Part shown: positions 16,932-25,151 of the stretch, one piece after another
Layout of the letters: the number at the start of each line of letters is the position of its first letter
Position numbering within the stretch: position 1 is the first letter of the stretch
NCBI RefSeq assembly: GCF_009674725.1
Contig: NZ_WKKH01000002.1
Span: forward strand, 124,001 to 188,000
Length of the DNA stretch: 64,000 bases
Direction of reading: 5' to 3'
Source: Pedobacter petrophilus
GTDB taxonomy: Bacteria; Bacteroidota; Bacteroidia; Sphingobacteriales; Sphingobacteriaceae
Translations under genes and position numbers: made by a program
Notes under the pieces: generated by a model
The model's database searches: none
The model's input: the letters and a program-made list of their open reading frames with translations, nothing else
Told to the model about the DNA's origin: nothing

Positions 16932-17957
16932 ATGAAGAATAACTTATTTTTAGACGCTGCATTCTCAAAGCAAACAGAACGTCCGCCAGTATGGATGATG
17001 CGTCAGGCTGGTCGTTTTATGCCGCAGTATTGGGAAATTAAAAACAAATACTCTTTTTTAGAGATGTGTAAAACTCCTGAAATTGCAGCCGATGTGACCA
17101 TGTTACCTGTAGATTTATTAAATATTGATGCCGCGATTTTATTCTGTGATATTTTAGTAACGGGCGAAGCAATGGGTGGTGATTTAAGCTTTACCCAAGG
17201 TGTAGGTCCGAAATTTGCAAACCCGGTTCGTAGTGCGCAGGATATCGATAATCTAAATGTTGATTGTCTTGATGAACTGCAATATGTTGCAGATGCGATT
17301 AAGGTGATCCAGCAGCGTTTAAACGGAAGTATTCCACTAATTGGTTTCGCTGGGGCACCTTTTACCGTAATGAGTTATTTAATTGAAGGTGGTTCTTCTA
17401 AAGATTTTAAATTAACCAAGCTTTTTATACACAATCAACCAGAATTAGCGCATAAACTTTTGGCTAAAATTGCTAAAGTAACTGCAGATTATCTGAACCT
17501 TCAAATTGCCGCTGGTGTAAATGCAGTTCAGATTTTTGATAGTTGGGCATTGGCTTTATCCTGGAATGATTATCAGGAGTTTTCTCACCGTTATATTCAG
17601 GAGATCATTGCGAACCTAAACAGAAAAGATATTCCGGTAATTTCTTTCTGTAAAGGAAGTTCTGTATTTGCGCCAATTATGGCAGAAGCTAAACCTGATG
17701 TAATTTCCGTTGATTGGAATGCTGATTTATTAAACATTAAAAATGCTTTACCGCAAGGTATTGCGGTTCAGGGAAATTTAGATCCACATATTTTATATGC
17801 TGATAAATCGGTAATTAAAGCACAAATTCATAAGCTTTTTGAACGCATGCGGGGTACAGAAGGATTCATTTTTAATTTAGGTCATGGTATTATGCCTGAT
17901 ATTCCTTTTGATAACGTGAAATACGCGATTGATGTGGTTAGGGAGTTTAGGTATTAA
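16932..17957 (+). CDS. hemE: Uroporphyrinogen decarboxylase
   Basis: Decarboxylates uroporphyrinogen III to coproporphyrinogen III in the cytosol. The 341 residues fit the family. The N-terminal signature PPVWMMRQAGRFMPQY supplies the substrate-binding arginines, and the catalytic aspartate lies in LFCDILVTGEAMG. The late motif GFIFNLGHGIMPDIP is also typical. It follows a terminator and precedes a small hypothetical gene, a zeta-like gene and hemJ, all in the same direction. Confidence 0.96.
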   Translation: MKNNLFLDAAFSKQTERPPVWMMRQAGRFMPQYWEIKNKYSFLEMCKTPEIAADVTMLPVDLLNIDAAILFCDILVTGEAMGGDLSFTQGVGPKFANPVRSAQDIDNLNVDCLDELQYVADAIKVIQQRLNGSIPLIGFAGAPFTVMSYLIEGGSSKDFKLTKLFIHNQPELAHKLLAKIAKVTADYLNLQIAAGVNAVQIFDSWALALSWNDYQEFSHRYIQEIIANLNRKDIPVISFCKGSSVFAPIMAEAKPDVISVDWNADLLNIKNALPQGIAVQGNLDPHILYADKSVIKAQIHKLFERMRGTEGFIFNLGHGIMPDIPFDNVKYAIDVVREFRY

Positions 17958-18007
17958 GCCTGAAAATTTAGCTCGATTTTGTTTATATTAGCATAAATAA
18001 ATTTCCG

Positions 18008-18241
18008 ATGACTGTTAAATCATTACAAGATGAAGATAAATTGCCCATTAAACAGGTAATTGATGCCGTTAATAAAACAATGGATGATGTTCTTCGGGTG
18101 GTTGATGCTATGAATTTAGGCAGGACTGAGGTAAAAGCTGATGGTGTTTACAGGACTTTTAATAATGGTGATTCTGTCCAGATTTCTGAAGGAAGTTTTG
18201 CTAAGAAAAGAGTTTCCTCTAAAAAAATAAAGTTGTTTTAA
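18008..18241 (+). CDS. Small protein, possible antitoxin of the zeta-like cassette
   Basis: A 77-residue soluble protein not recognised as a family member. It is predicted helical in the N-terminal 45 residues (PIKQVIDAVNKTMDDVLRVV) and ends in a basic tail rich in Lys and Ser. It lies 2 bp before the zeta-toxin-like ATPase gene. That arrangement, small gene first and tight spacing, is what toxin-antitoxin pairs look like, but the function is inferred only from position. Confidence 0.55.
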   Translation: MTVKSLQDEDKLPIKQVIDAVNKTMDDVLRVVDAMNLGRTEVKADGVYRTFNNGDSVQISEGSFAKKRVSSKKIKLF

Positions 18242-18243
18242 AG

Positions 18244-18990
18244 ATGGCTGTTAAGCCTAAATTAAGAATTTTCGCCGGTCCGAATGGCTCCGGCAAAACT
18301 ACACTTTACAATTCCATCAAACCTATTTATTTCTCTACAAAGCTTTTTGTCAATGCAGATAATTTAGAGTCCGACTTTAAGAAAAATAATTTTCTTAACC
18401 TTTCTGATTTTGAAATTACCTGCACTCAATTAGCATTCGAGAAATTTTATTTAAAAAGTGGTCTATATCGAAAAGCTGGTTTTGATCATAAAAGCTGGAA
18501 TTTAGTTGTTAAAGGAAATGTAATTGTAAGAGGTGACTATGAAAATATTGATTACAATTCATATCATTTTGCCATAATCGCTGACTTTATTCGCTATAGA
18601 TTGATAGAAGATGAAATGTCTTTTTCTTTTGAAACCGTTTTTTCTCATCCATCAAAACTTGAACTTATAGAGTTTGCCCAACAAAATGGGTATAAAGTTT
18701 ATTTATATTTTATAGGGACGGAAACGCCAATCATGAATTTAGAGCGTGTAAAAGATAGAGTGAAGAAAGGTGGACATTTTGTGAACGAAGATAAAATAGA
18801 AAAGCGCTATTTTCTTACAATGGATTTGCTTATTGATATGTTAAAGAAGGCTGATGAAACTTATCTTTGGGATAATTCGCAAACAAAACATAATTATTTA
18901 GGTAGCATCATAGACGGAATATTGGATTTAGAATCTCTAAATATTCCAAATTGGATTGATACTTATATTTTGAATAAAATTACAGAATGA
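18244..18990 (+). CDS. Zeta-toxin-like P-loop kinase/ATPase
   Basis: A 248-residue protein with a Walker A motif in FAGPNGSGKTTL (residues 10-21) at the N-terminus, followed by VNADN, the FSFETVFSHP block and the later GGHFVNEDKIEKRYF segment, an arrangement seen in zeta-toxin/AAA_33-type phosphotransferases. Classical zeta toxins phosphorylate UDP-N-acetylglucosamine; many chromosomal relatives have unknown targets. The gene overlaps hemJ by 4 bp (ATGA), so translation of hemJ is probably coupled to it. Confidence 0.75.
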   Translation: MAVKPKLRIFAGPNGSGKTTLYNSIKPIYFSTKLFVNADNLESDFKKNNFLNLSDFEITCTQLAFEKFYLKSGLYRKAGFDHKSWNLVVKGNVIVRGDYENIDYNSYHFAIIADFIRYRLIEDEMSFSFETVFSHPSKLELIEFAQQNGYKVYLYFIGTETPIMNLERVKDRVKKGGHFVNEDKIEKRYFLTMDLLIDMLKKADETYLWDNSQTKHNYLGSIIDGILDLESLNIPNWIDTYILNKITE

Positions 18991-19541
18991 TAGAAGCCTT
19001 ACTGCCATATTACTACTATTTTCTTGCAGTGCATGTTGTATTTGTAATCAGCTGGATGGCTGGCTTATTTTACATTTTAAGCCTTTTTATCTATCATACA
19101 GAAGCGAACGACAAGCCTGAGCCGGAGAAAAGTATTCTTTTAAACCAATTCGTTAAGATGGAGACTACATTATGGAAAATTATCTGTGCTCCTGCAATGG
19201 TAATTTCTGTTCTTGCCGGGGCATCCATGCTTACATTGCATCCATTTTTACTTCAAATGGACTGGATGCTTGTTAAACTTGGTTTTGTAGTTGGATTATT
19301 AATTTACCATTTTATCTGCCAGAATATTGCAAAGCAACTAAAGAATGGCCTATTTAAATTGAGCAGTTTTCAATTAAGGTTATGGCGGGAACTGGCCACT
19401 ATTTTCATGATTGCCATTGTATTTGTAGTCATTCTTAAAAATGCAGTGAACTGGATTTATGGCTTAATTGGCATAATGGGTGTTGCGATGGCTATCATGA
19501 TTGCAGTTAAACTATATAAAAATTATCGGTTGAAAAAGTAA
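18987..19541 (+). CDS. hemJ: Protoporphyrinogen IX oxidase, HemJ type
   Basis: A 184-residue integral membrane protein of the HemJ (UPF0093) family, oxidising protoporphyrinogen IX to protoporphyrin IX late in heme synthesis. Visible marks are His16 in LAVHVVFVISWMAGLFY, the WMLVKLGF block (Lys97) and the ending RLWRELATIFMIAIVFVV. Four to five membrane helices are evident. It lies at the end of the heme cluster, overlapping the zeta-like gene by 4 bp. The identification rests on motifs and context. It could be mislabelled as a CopD-family protein. Confidence 0.85.
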   Translation: MIEALLPYYYYFLAVHVVFVISWMAGLFYILSLFIYHTEANDKPEPEKSILLNQFVKMETTLWKIICAPAMVISVLAGASMLTLHPFLLQMDWMLVKLGFVVGLLIYHFICQNIAKQLKNGLFKLSSFQLRLWRELATIFMIAIVFVVILKNAVNWIYGLIGIMGVAMAIMIAVKLYKNYRLKK

Positions 19542-19569
19542 GGTGAAAGCTTAAAGACCAAAGCAAAAA
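19542..19569. repeat. Heptad tract (GGTGAAA/GCTTAAA type) after hemJ
   Basis: Starts immediately after the hemJ stop: GGTGAAA, GCTTAAA, GACCAAA, GCAAAAA. Same words as the left arm at 12781. Confidence 0.85.
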
Positions 19570-19640
19570 CCAAGCATAAATAAATCCAATTCTACTTTAT
19601 TTAGGATTTTGTTTACTTTGCGTAAACTTGTTTCAACTTC

Positions 19641-19668
19641 TTGATACTTGATACTCGCTACTTAATAC
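19641..19668. repeat. Heptad tract (TTGATAC type) upstream of the 19714 gene
   Basis: Units TTGATAC, TTGATAC, TCGCTAC, TTAATAC at 19641, 19648, 19655 and 19662. The tract ends 18 bp before a -7 box. Confidence 0.9.
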
Positions 19669-19686
19669 TTTACCAAAAAACTATTC

Positions 19687-19694
19687 TAAATTTG
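19687..19694 (+). promoter_or_regulatory. Probable -7 box (TAAATTTG)
   Basis: Matches TAnnTTTG, 19 bp before the ATG at 19714. The heptad tract occupies the region where a -33 box would lie. Confidence 0.5.
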
Positions 19695-19713
19695 GGCGAA
19701 TAAATCCAAACTC

Positions 19714-20871
19714 ATGTCTACAATTACAGGTTCGAAAAAAATCGTACTCCTCGTTGCCTTTTTATTTACTTCTTATTTTGCATCTGCACAGTTTAATCAA
19801 TCGGCTTTTGAGAATCGAATTCGTCCGGATAGTAGTTTAACCAACGAAGTTCACTTTAACTTTTATAATTTGAATTACGTTCGTAACTATGAGTATACGA
19901 ACGATTTTCATGACGGATATACGCTTTATGGAACACAACTGCAGCCTCAAATTGTTTATTATGCCCACCCAAATTTAGCAATTACTGCAGGTGCATTTAT
20001 TCGGAAAGATTTCGGGCGAAACGGTGTAACAGATGCTAAGCCATTATTTAGTCTGAAATATCATAAAAGAAATTTAACCCTGATTTTTGGAAGTTTAGAA
20101 GGTGGTATTCAACATAAATATATTGAGCCGCTTTATGATTTTGAGAGAACAATCACTACTCCAATTGAATATGGAACACAGCTTCTGGTGGAAAGGAAGA
20201 AATTTAATTTAGATGCGTGGATTGCCTGGCAGAAAATGATCTACGCTGGTGAAGCGGCTAAAGAAGAAATTATTGGAGGTTTATCCACAGAAACAACTCT
20301 TGCAGAAAACAATGGTTGGAAATTTAGCTTTCCAGCGCAGTTTTTGGCTTTCCATCAGGGCGGACAAATTGATGTTTTAAAAGAAATTCCAATTAGCACG
20401 GTTTTTAATGGTGCTACCGGATTAAAGTTACATAAGGAGATTAACACCAATATTAAACAGGTTTACACCGATAACTACATTGCAGTTTATAAAGATTTTT
20501 CTCCTACCAAAAGAAGAGCTTATGAAGGTGGCTTCGGCGTGTGGCTAAATGCCGGTGTAGAAAGTAAATGGGGAAGTTTAGTGGCGTCATATTGGAAAGG
20601 GAATAACTTTATATCTATTAAAGGCATGCCTTTATATGAATCTGTTTCGAGTAATTTATACACCAATGGATTGAAGCAAAGCGGCAGAAACATTGTTTCC
20701 TTGCGTTACGCTTACCAAAAGGAACTGATTCCTCATTTATACCTTGATGTGCGTTTCGAACCGCATATCGATTTAGACCATACTGATAAACAATTGCAGT
20801 TTAATCACTCATTCTTCTTGACCTATAAACAGGATTTTAGATTTTTTAAGGTGAAGCAAGCCGGAAAGTAG
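19714..20871 (+). CDS. Exported protein of unknown function, probable outer-membrane barrel
   Basis: A 385-residue protein with a clear N-terminal signal peptide (KKIVLLVAFLFTSYFASAQ, cleavage after about residue 26). The mature part is rich in aromatic residues and alternating polar/hydrophobic stretches (for example YTLYGTQLQPQIVYYAHPNL) and ends in an amphipathic strand, as in outer-membrane beta-barrels. No family was recognised. It is alone, with its own promoter box and a downstream terminator. Confidence 0.6.
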   Translation: MSTITGSKKIVLLVAFLFTSYFASAQFNQSAFENRIRPDSSLTNEVHFNFYNLNYVRNYEYTNDFHDGYTLYGTQLQPQIVYYAHPNLAITAGAFIRKDFGRNGVTDAKPLFSLKYHKRNLTLIFGSLEGGIQHKYIEPLYDFERTITTPIEYGTQLLVERKKFNLDAWIAWQKMIYAGEAAKEEIIGGLSTETTLAENNGWKFSFPAQFLAFHQGGQIDVLKEIPISTVFNGATGLKLHKEINTNIKQVYTDNYIAVYKDFSPTKRRAYEGGFGVWLNAGVESKWGSLVASYWKGNNFISIKGMPLYESVSSNLYTNGLKQSGRNIVSLRYAYQKELIPHLYLDVRFEPHIDLDHTDKQLQFNHSFFLTYKQDFRFFKVKQAGK

Positions 20872-20912
20872 AGGGTAGGAAGCTTTATGTTGATTGTATG
20901 TGTACAATTTAT

Positions 20913-20945
20913 AACCCCGTAGGTTTTTAAACCTGCGGGGTTTTT
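20913..20945 (+). terminator. Strong hairpin terminator
   Basis: Stem arms AACCCCGTAGGTTT and AAACCTGCGGGGTT with one mismatch, then a T run. It closes the transcript of the 19714 gene. Confidence 0.8.
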
Positions 20946-21068
20946 AAATAAATGCTCCTGGAATTACTCTTCTGAATCAAAAGATTTATATCTTGTATGC
21001 TTTATCTCATTGATAGTCAGTCTATAACTGTATTATTAACTTTTATTTAACTTTTTTTAACACCTCAT

Positions 21069-21096
21069 GCAACCATTGTTTGTAATCTGCCATCTA
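21069..21096 (+). promoter_or_regulatory. Possible ECF-type promoter upstream of the sigma factor gene
   Basis: GCAACC at 21069-21074 and CATCTA at 21091-21096 are separated by 16 bp, 17 bp before the ATG. This resembles ECF promoters with an AAC core in the -35 box and would allow autoregulation. It is a weak match based on one site. Confidence 0.35.
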
Positions 21097-21113
21097 CTCT
21101 ATACAAACACACA

Positions 21114-21683
21114 ATGAAATTGACGCGAAGCTATACGATAAACGATTTGATGGAGGGCTGCAAAGCCGGCGACCGGAAGATGCAGGAAATGCTTTACAAG
21201 CAGACTTCATCGAAAATGTTCGCCGTTTGTATGCGCTACGCCAAAGATAGAATGGAAGCCGAAGATGTATTGCAAATGGGATACATCAAAATCTTTCAGA
21301 AAATAAAAGACTATAGAGGTGATGGTTCTTTCGAGGGTTGGATTAGAAGAGTAATGGTGAATACTGCAATTGAAAGTTACCGTAAAAATTTACGCAGCCT
21401 GAAAGTGGTAGAGATAGATGAAGCTTATGAACAACCATCAACAGGATTTGATTTTGGAACATTGGGCATGCAGGATCTGATGAAAGTAATCCAAAAACTG
21501 GCCGATGGATATAGAATGGTTTTTAATATGTATGTGATTGAAGGCTATTCTCACAAGGAAATTGCTGAAACATTGGGCATTTCTGAAGGTGCCAGTAAAT
21601 CTCAGCTTTCAAGAGCCAGGGCAATATTAAAAGAAGAAATTACAAAAATGGAGGGATTTGGTTATGCAACCTATACAGGATAA
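21114..21683 (+). CDS. ECF-type RNA polymerase sigma factor
   Basis: A 189-residue sigma-70 of the extracytoplasmic-function class. Region 2 spans about residues 20-90 (CMRYAKDRMEAEDVLQMGYI, then FEGWIRRVMVNTAI) and region 4 about 115-175 (YRMVFNMYVIEGYSHKEIAE, LGISEGASKSQLSRAR). Region 3 is absent, as expected. Its 3' end overlaps the next gene by 26 bp, which carries the probable anti-sigma factor. The target regulon is unknown. Confidence 0.92.
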   Translation: MKLTRSYTINDLMEGCKAGDRKMQEMLYKQTSSKMFAVCMRYAKDRMEAEDVLQMGYIKIFQKIKDYRGDGSFEGWIRRVMVNTAIESYRKNLRSLKVVEIDEAYEQPSTGFDFGTLGMQDLMKVIQKLADGYRMVFNMYVIEGYSHKEIAETLGISEGASKSQLSRARAILKEEITKMEGFGYATYTG

Positions 21684-22422
21684 AAATTTTGATCAGTTAT
21701 TTAAAGACCGTTTTGAAGAGGCGGAAATTACGCCATCCAGGGACTTATGGAGTAACATCGAAAGCGAAATTGAACCCAAGAAAAAAAGAATTATTCCTAT
21801 TTACTGGTTATCGGCGGCAGCAGTCTTACTCATTGCTACGGTAGGCGTTTTAATTTATCAGCAACAGAAATCTGCTCCTAAACAATACGCTAATAATATT
21901 TCACCTAAAAGGGAAAAGCCTGTCATTGTTGAGCCGCAAATAAAAGATACACTGGGTTCAGCTGTTGCTGCCCCGGTTAAGGCCGCGGTTAAAACGCTGC
22001 CCGTTGACGCTAAACCGGTAACAACTCTGGCTAAAACAAAAGTGGAAGAAAATGTTAAGCGGATTGAGAAACAAAAAGTGATGTCTGCGCCTGACATACA
22101 AAAGCAGGAAACCATGATTGCAAAAGCAGATGAACCTAAAAAGGATATCAAAGCTAAAATTGAAGAGGCCGTTTTTCAAACGAAACAAGAAAGTGTTTTG
22201 GCCTCAAATGTAAATGAGGTTGTTGCAGATGAGGTTATCGACAATAGCTATCCCGCTGAAAGAAAGGGAATCCGTAATGTTGGCGATGTAGTAAATCTGA
22301 TTGTCAATACCATGGATAAAAGAAAAGATAAGTTAATTCAGTTCAGAACTGATGATGATGATTCTTCTATTTCGGTGGTAAATATTGGTCCTTTCAGAAT
22401 CGGTAAAAAAAGTAAAAAATAA
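21658..22422 (+). CDS. Probable anti-sigma factor (single-pass membrane protein)
   Basis: A 254-residue protein. The cytoplasmic N-terminus (about 1-46) carries DQLFKDRFEEAEITPSRDLW, a pattern common before the membrane segment of Bacteroidota anti-sigma-like proteins. One membrane helix follows (about 48-65, IYWLSAAAVLLIATVGVLIY), then a long Lys/Glu/Ala/Val-rich periplasmic part. It overlaps the sigma gene by 26 bp (or 20 bp if the ATG at 21664 is used), supporting coupled synthesis. The role is inferred from context. Confidence 0.65.
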   Translation: MVMQPIQDKNFDQLFKDRFEEAEITPSRDLWSNIESEIEPKKKRIIPIYWLSAAAVLLIATVGVLIYQQQKSAPKQYANNISPKREKPVIVEPQIKDTLGSAVAAPVKAAVKTLPVDAKPVTTLAKTKVEENVKRIEKQKVMSAPDIQKQETMIAKADEPKKDIKAKIEEAVFQTKQESVLASNVNEVVADEVIDNSYPAERKGIRNVGDVVNLIVNTMDKRKDKLIQFRTDDDDSSISVVNIGPFRIGKKSKK

Positions 22423-22500
22423 AACAGAATCAGTGCGCGTTTGCTTATATCATTCACTCATTCATTCCTTTAATCATTCAAAAATAAACACACACAACAT

Positions 22501-23313
22501 ATGAAACATCTAATTTTTACAACACTATTGGTAAGCGGACTTGCCAGTGTTATGGCTCCACGTGCTTTTGCACAACAAGACACGCTAGTTAAAGATACAG
22601 TGATCAAAAAAAAAGCAAAATATACTGTTAGGATTGGTGGTGGGACTTTAATCACCAAAAATTCTGACTCTTTGGATAAGGTTAAAAAAGGTCGTTTTGT
22701 TGGCGGAATTACCTTTACAAGAGTAGACTTAGGTTTCTCCCGATTAATTGATAATGGAAGCTTTAATTTATCGCCAGCGAATGATTTTTTAGATTACAAA
22801 GGTGGTAAAACCAGTACTTTTTCATTTGATATTCTACAATTTGGCTATCGCTTTAATTCGAATTTTAAGGTTTACGTAGCTGGTGGTTTCGACTGGACTT
22901 TGATTAGATTGAGAGATAATATCACCATTCAAAAAAATCAACCTACGCTAGCTTACATCAACGAACCTATAGAATTTTCTAAAAATCGTTTCTCCAGCAG
23001 TTATGTTCATATTCCTTTGAACTTTGAATTTCGCACAGCCGAATCGAAAAAAGGAAAAAGATTTTATTTCATTTTAGGTCCTGAGGTGAGTTTCTTACTT
23101 AATGGAAAAGTTAAGCAAATTAGTGATGAACGCGGTAAAGAAAAACAATATGATAATTACCACTTTCAATCCGTTCGTTACGGAGGTAGTTTCAGACTTG
23201 GTTATGGCGGCTTTGGGTTGTTTACCAAATATTACTTCAATGATATGTTTAACACACCTGCACAGGCTGGTTTAAAAAATATGAGTTTTGGTGTAACCTT
23301 TGGATTGAATTAA
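22501..23313 (+). CDS. Exported outer-membrane beta-barrel protein
   Basis: A 270-residue protein with a signal peptide (LIFTTLLVSGLASVMAPRAFA, cleavage after about residue 24). The mature part has short alternating strands ending in a C-terminal barrel-like strand (NMSFGVTFGLN), resembling PorT/OmpA-like small barrels of Bacteroidota. It lies 78 bp after the anti-sigma gene and may be part of the same unit or the sigma regulon. The exact family is not recognised. Confidence 0.65.
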   Translation: MKHLIFTTLLVSGLASVMAPRAFAQQDTLVKDTVIKKKAKYTVRIGGGTLITKNSDSLDKVKKGRFVGGITFTRVDLGFSRLIDNGSFNLSPANDFLDYKGGKTSTFSFDILQFGYRFNSNFKVYVAGGFDWTLIRLRDNITIQKNQPTLAYINEPIEFSKNRFSSSYVHIPLNFEFRTAESKKGKRFYFILGPEVSFLLNGKVKQISDERGKEKQYDNYHFQSVRYGGSFRLGYGGFGLFTKYYFNDMFNTPAQAGLKNMSFGVTFGLN

Positions 23314-23339
23314 AAATACAACAACACACAAATAAGTAG

Positions 23340-23373
23340 ATCCTGTTTCGGTTAGGCGGAACAGGATTTTTTT
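23340..23373 (+). terminator. Rho-independent terminator
   Basis: Arms ATCCTGTT and GAACAGGAT around an 11-nt loop, followed by a seven-T run. It ends the sigma/anti-sigma/barrel unit and touches the 3' end of the convergent PIN gene. Confidence 0.8.
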
Positions 23374-23785
23374 ATAATGTTTCTAGAAACATAGTAGGAG
23401 TAAGCACACTAAGTTTACTTTTTTTATAATCTTTTATATTTCTGGTGATAATAATGTCAATTAATTCGTGATTCTCGGCTGAGAAATTTTGAAGTGCATC
23501 TTCAAAATCTGTAAAATCTGAATCAATTGATTTAAGAATAGTTTCCTTATTGATTATAACAACGTCCAGAAAGATCAGCAACTGTTTTATTCCTTGCAAA
23601 ATTGATTTAGAGCTGTGTCCCTTCCTTAGTACATAATGAATATTAGCAAGTGCCAAGCCGGTTACAAATCCACTAATCTTTTTATTTTCACATAGTGATA
23701 AAACCTTAGATGAATCGTCAGAGAAGGGTTTTCTATCAAGAAAATAGTCAAGAATAATATCGGAGTCAATAAGAACTTTATTCAT
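23372..23785 (-). CDS. PIN-domain toxin (VapC-like ribonuclease)
   Basis: A 137-residue protein. The N-terminal LIDSDIILDYFLDRKPF supplies the first catalytic aspartates (Asp7, Asp9), and the DFEDALQ motif (about 93-99) supplies the later acidic residues, as in PIN-domain endoribonucleases of toxin-antitoxin systems. It overlaps the upstream antitoxin gene by 8 bp. The target RNA is unknown. Confidence 0.85.
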   Translation of the reverse strand: MNKVLIDSDIILDYFLDRKPFSDDSSKVLSLCENKKISGFVTGLALANIHYVLRKGHSSKSILQGIKQLLIFLDVVIINKETILKSIDSDFTDFEDALQNFSAENHELIDIIITRNIKDYKKSKLSVLTPTMFLETL

Positions 23786-24041
23786 TATTTAGATATTTTT
23801 GATATTTCTCTTCTCCCATTTTTTTCAACTCTTCTTTGTAATTAAAGTCATCAGGCATTTTGAATGCGCCTACCATGGATTTTACTATTGGCGAAATTTC
23901 TACCTCTTTCTCATCTCTGTTCGTTACTGCTTTTAAATAATTTTCTACAACAGCCGATAAGCTCCTCCCTTGTTTCTCAGCGTAAGCCTTCGCTTGCTTA
24001 ATAACTGAATCGTCTATAGTCAGTGTTAGTTTTGTATTCAT
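23778..24041 (-). CDS. DUF6364-type antitoxin
   Basis: An 87-residue protein with the start KLTLTIDDSVIKQAKAYAEKQ and the block GRSLSAVVENYLKA, typical of ribbon-helix-helix DUF6364 antitoxins paired with PIN toxins. The acidic, Lys-rich C-terminus probably wraps the toxin. It precedes the toxin with an 8-bp overlap. Autoregulation of the pair is expected from the family but no operator was identified. Confidence 0.8.
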   Translation of the reverse strand: MNTKLTLTIDDSVIKQAKAYAEKQGRSLSAVVENYLKAVTNRDEKEVEISPIVKSMVGAFKMPDDFNYKEELKKMGEEKYQKYLNNE

Positions 24042-24114
24042 AGATTAAATTTAGGCAAAGATTTTTATACGTGCAAATTTCAATAAAATTACACGTGTGA
24101 TATTCTTTTGTTTA

Positions 24115-24149
24115 GGCTTTAGACTTTCTGCTTTAAGCTTTATCTTTAC
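24115..24149. repeat. Heptad tract before the ABC ATPase start
   Basis: GGCTTTA, GACTTTC, TGCTTTA, AGCTTTA, TCTTTAC at 24115-24149. It ends 4 bp before the GTG start and would be translated only if the upstream ATG at 24097 were used. Confidence 0.85.
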
Positions 24150-24153
24150 TCTT

Positions 24154-25149
24154 GTGAGCGATACAATTATTAGTGTAAAGAATTTAACGAAGCAATACAG
24201 CACTGAGCAAGCTGGCGGAATTAAAAATGTTAGTTTCGATATTAACAGGGGCGATGTAGTAGCCATTATCGGTGAAAGTGGGAGTGGTAAATCTACTTTA
24301 TTGAAATCTATTTATGGTTTCCTAAAAGTTGATGAAGGAGAAATCTTTTTCGAAGGTGAACGTATAAAAGGTCCTGATGAACAGCTAATTCCTGGACATA
24401 AACAGATGAAGATGGTTACTCAGGATTTTTCGCTGAATATTTACGCGAAGGTTTACGATAATATTGCTTCACAACTTTCTAATACCGACCTTAAAACTAA
24501 AGCCGAGAAAACTTTAGCCATTATGGAACACCTCAGGATTCTTCCTTTACAAAATAAAAAAGTTATTGAGTTAAGTGGTGGCGAACAGCAACGTGTAGCT
24601 ATAGCTAAAGCAATGGTAGCGGATACAAAAGTTCTTTTGTTGGATGAGCCTTTTAGTCAGGTTGATGCTTTGTTAAAGAACCAATTAAGAGCAGATATTA
24701 AACGTGTAGCTGCTGAAACAGGTGTAACGGTTATTTTAGTTTCCCATGATCCGGCTGATGGCCTATTTCTGGCAGACCAGCTTTTAATTGTTCGCAATGG
24801 AGAACTTTTACAAACAGGTAAACCATCAGAAATATATCAAAATCCAAAACACATCTATACTGCACAAATTTTAGGCAATGCGGTTGTTTTATCACGTGGT
24901 GATGCAGAAAAGATAGGGTTGAAAACCTTTGCCGCTACGGTGGTATTTTATCCGGAATGGGCCGAGATTAATAACAACTGGAGTAGCAGACGTTTTAACG
25001 TAGCGGATGTTTATTATAAAGGTTTTTACGATGAATTACTCCTGGAAAGAAATGGTGTAACCGTAAGGGCCCTGCAATTGAATAGGGGAGCGCATAAAAA
25101 AAACGACCACGTTCAGTTGAACATTGGTCGTTTTTTGGAGTTTCATTGA
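24154..25149 (+). CDS. ABC transporter ATP-binding protein (PotA/CysA-like)
   Basis: A 331-residue ATPase. Walker A is GESGSGKST (40-48), the signature is ELSGGEQQRVAIAKA, Walker B is VLLLDEPFSQVD and the switch His lies in VSHDPADG. The last 110 residues form a TOBE-like tail, as in polyamine or sulfate importers. No permease or binding-protein gene is adjacent. The GTG at 24154 is preferred over the ATG at 24097 because the 19 extra codons are heptad repeat. A hairpin terminator lies inside the last codons. Confidence 0.85.
   Translation: MSDTIISVKNLTKQYSTEQAGGIKNVSFDINRGDVVAIIGESGSGKSTLLKSIYGFLKVDEGEIFFEGERIKGPDEQLIPGHKQMKMVTQDFSLNIYAKVYDNIASQLSNTDLKTKAEKTLAIMEHLRILPLQNKKVIELSGGEQQRVAIAKAMVADTKVLLLDEPFSQVDALLKNQLRADIKRVAAETGVTVILVSHDPADGLFLADQLLIVRNGELLQTGKPSEIYQNPKHIYTAQILGNAVVLSRGDAEKIGLKTFAATVVFYPEWAEINNNWSSRRFNVADVYYKGFYDELLLERNGVTVRALQLNRGAHKKNDHVQLNIGRFLEFH
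25098..25136. terminator. Bidirectional terminator inside the end of the ABC gene
   Basis: Arms AAAAAACGACCA (25098-25109) and TGGTCGTTTTTT (25125-25136) form a near-perfect hairpin with T runs on both strands. It lies within the last 18 codons of the ABC gene and also serves the convergent lipoprotein gene, which ends 3 bp beyond. Confidence 0.8.
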
Positions 25150-25151
25150 TA

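Noticed and set aside
24097..24153. ATG start at 24097 for the ABC ATPase
   Set aside because: The added 19 codons are heptad repeat; the GTG at 24154 gives a normal ABC N-terminus.
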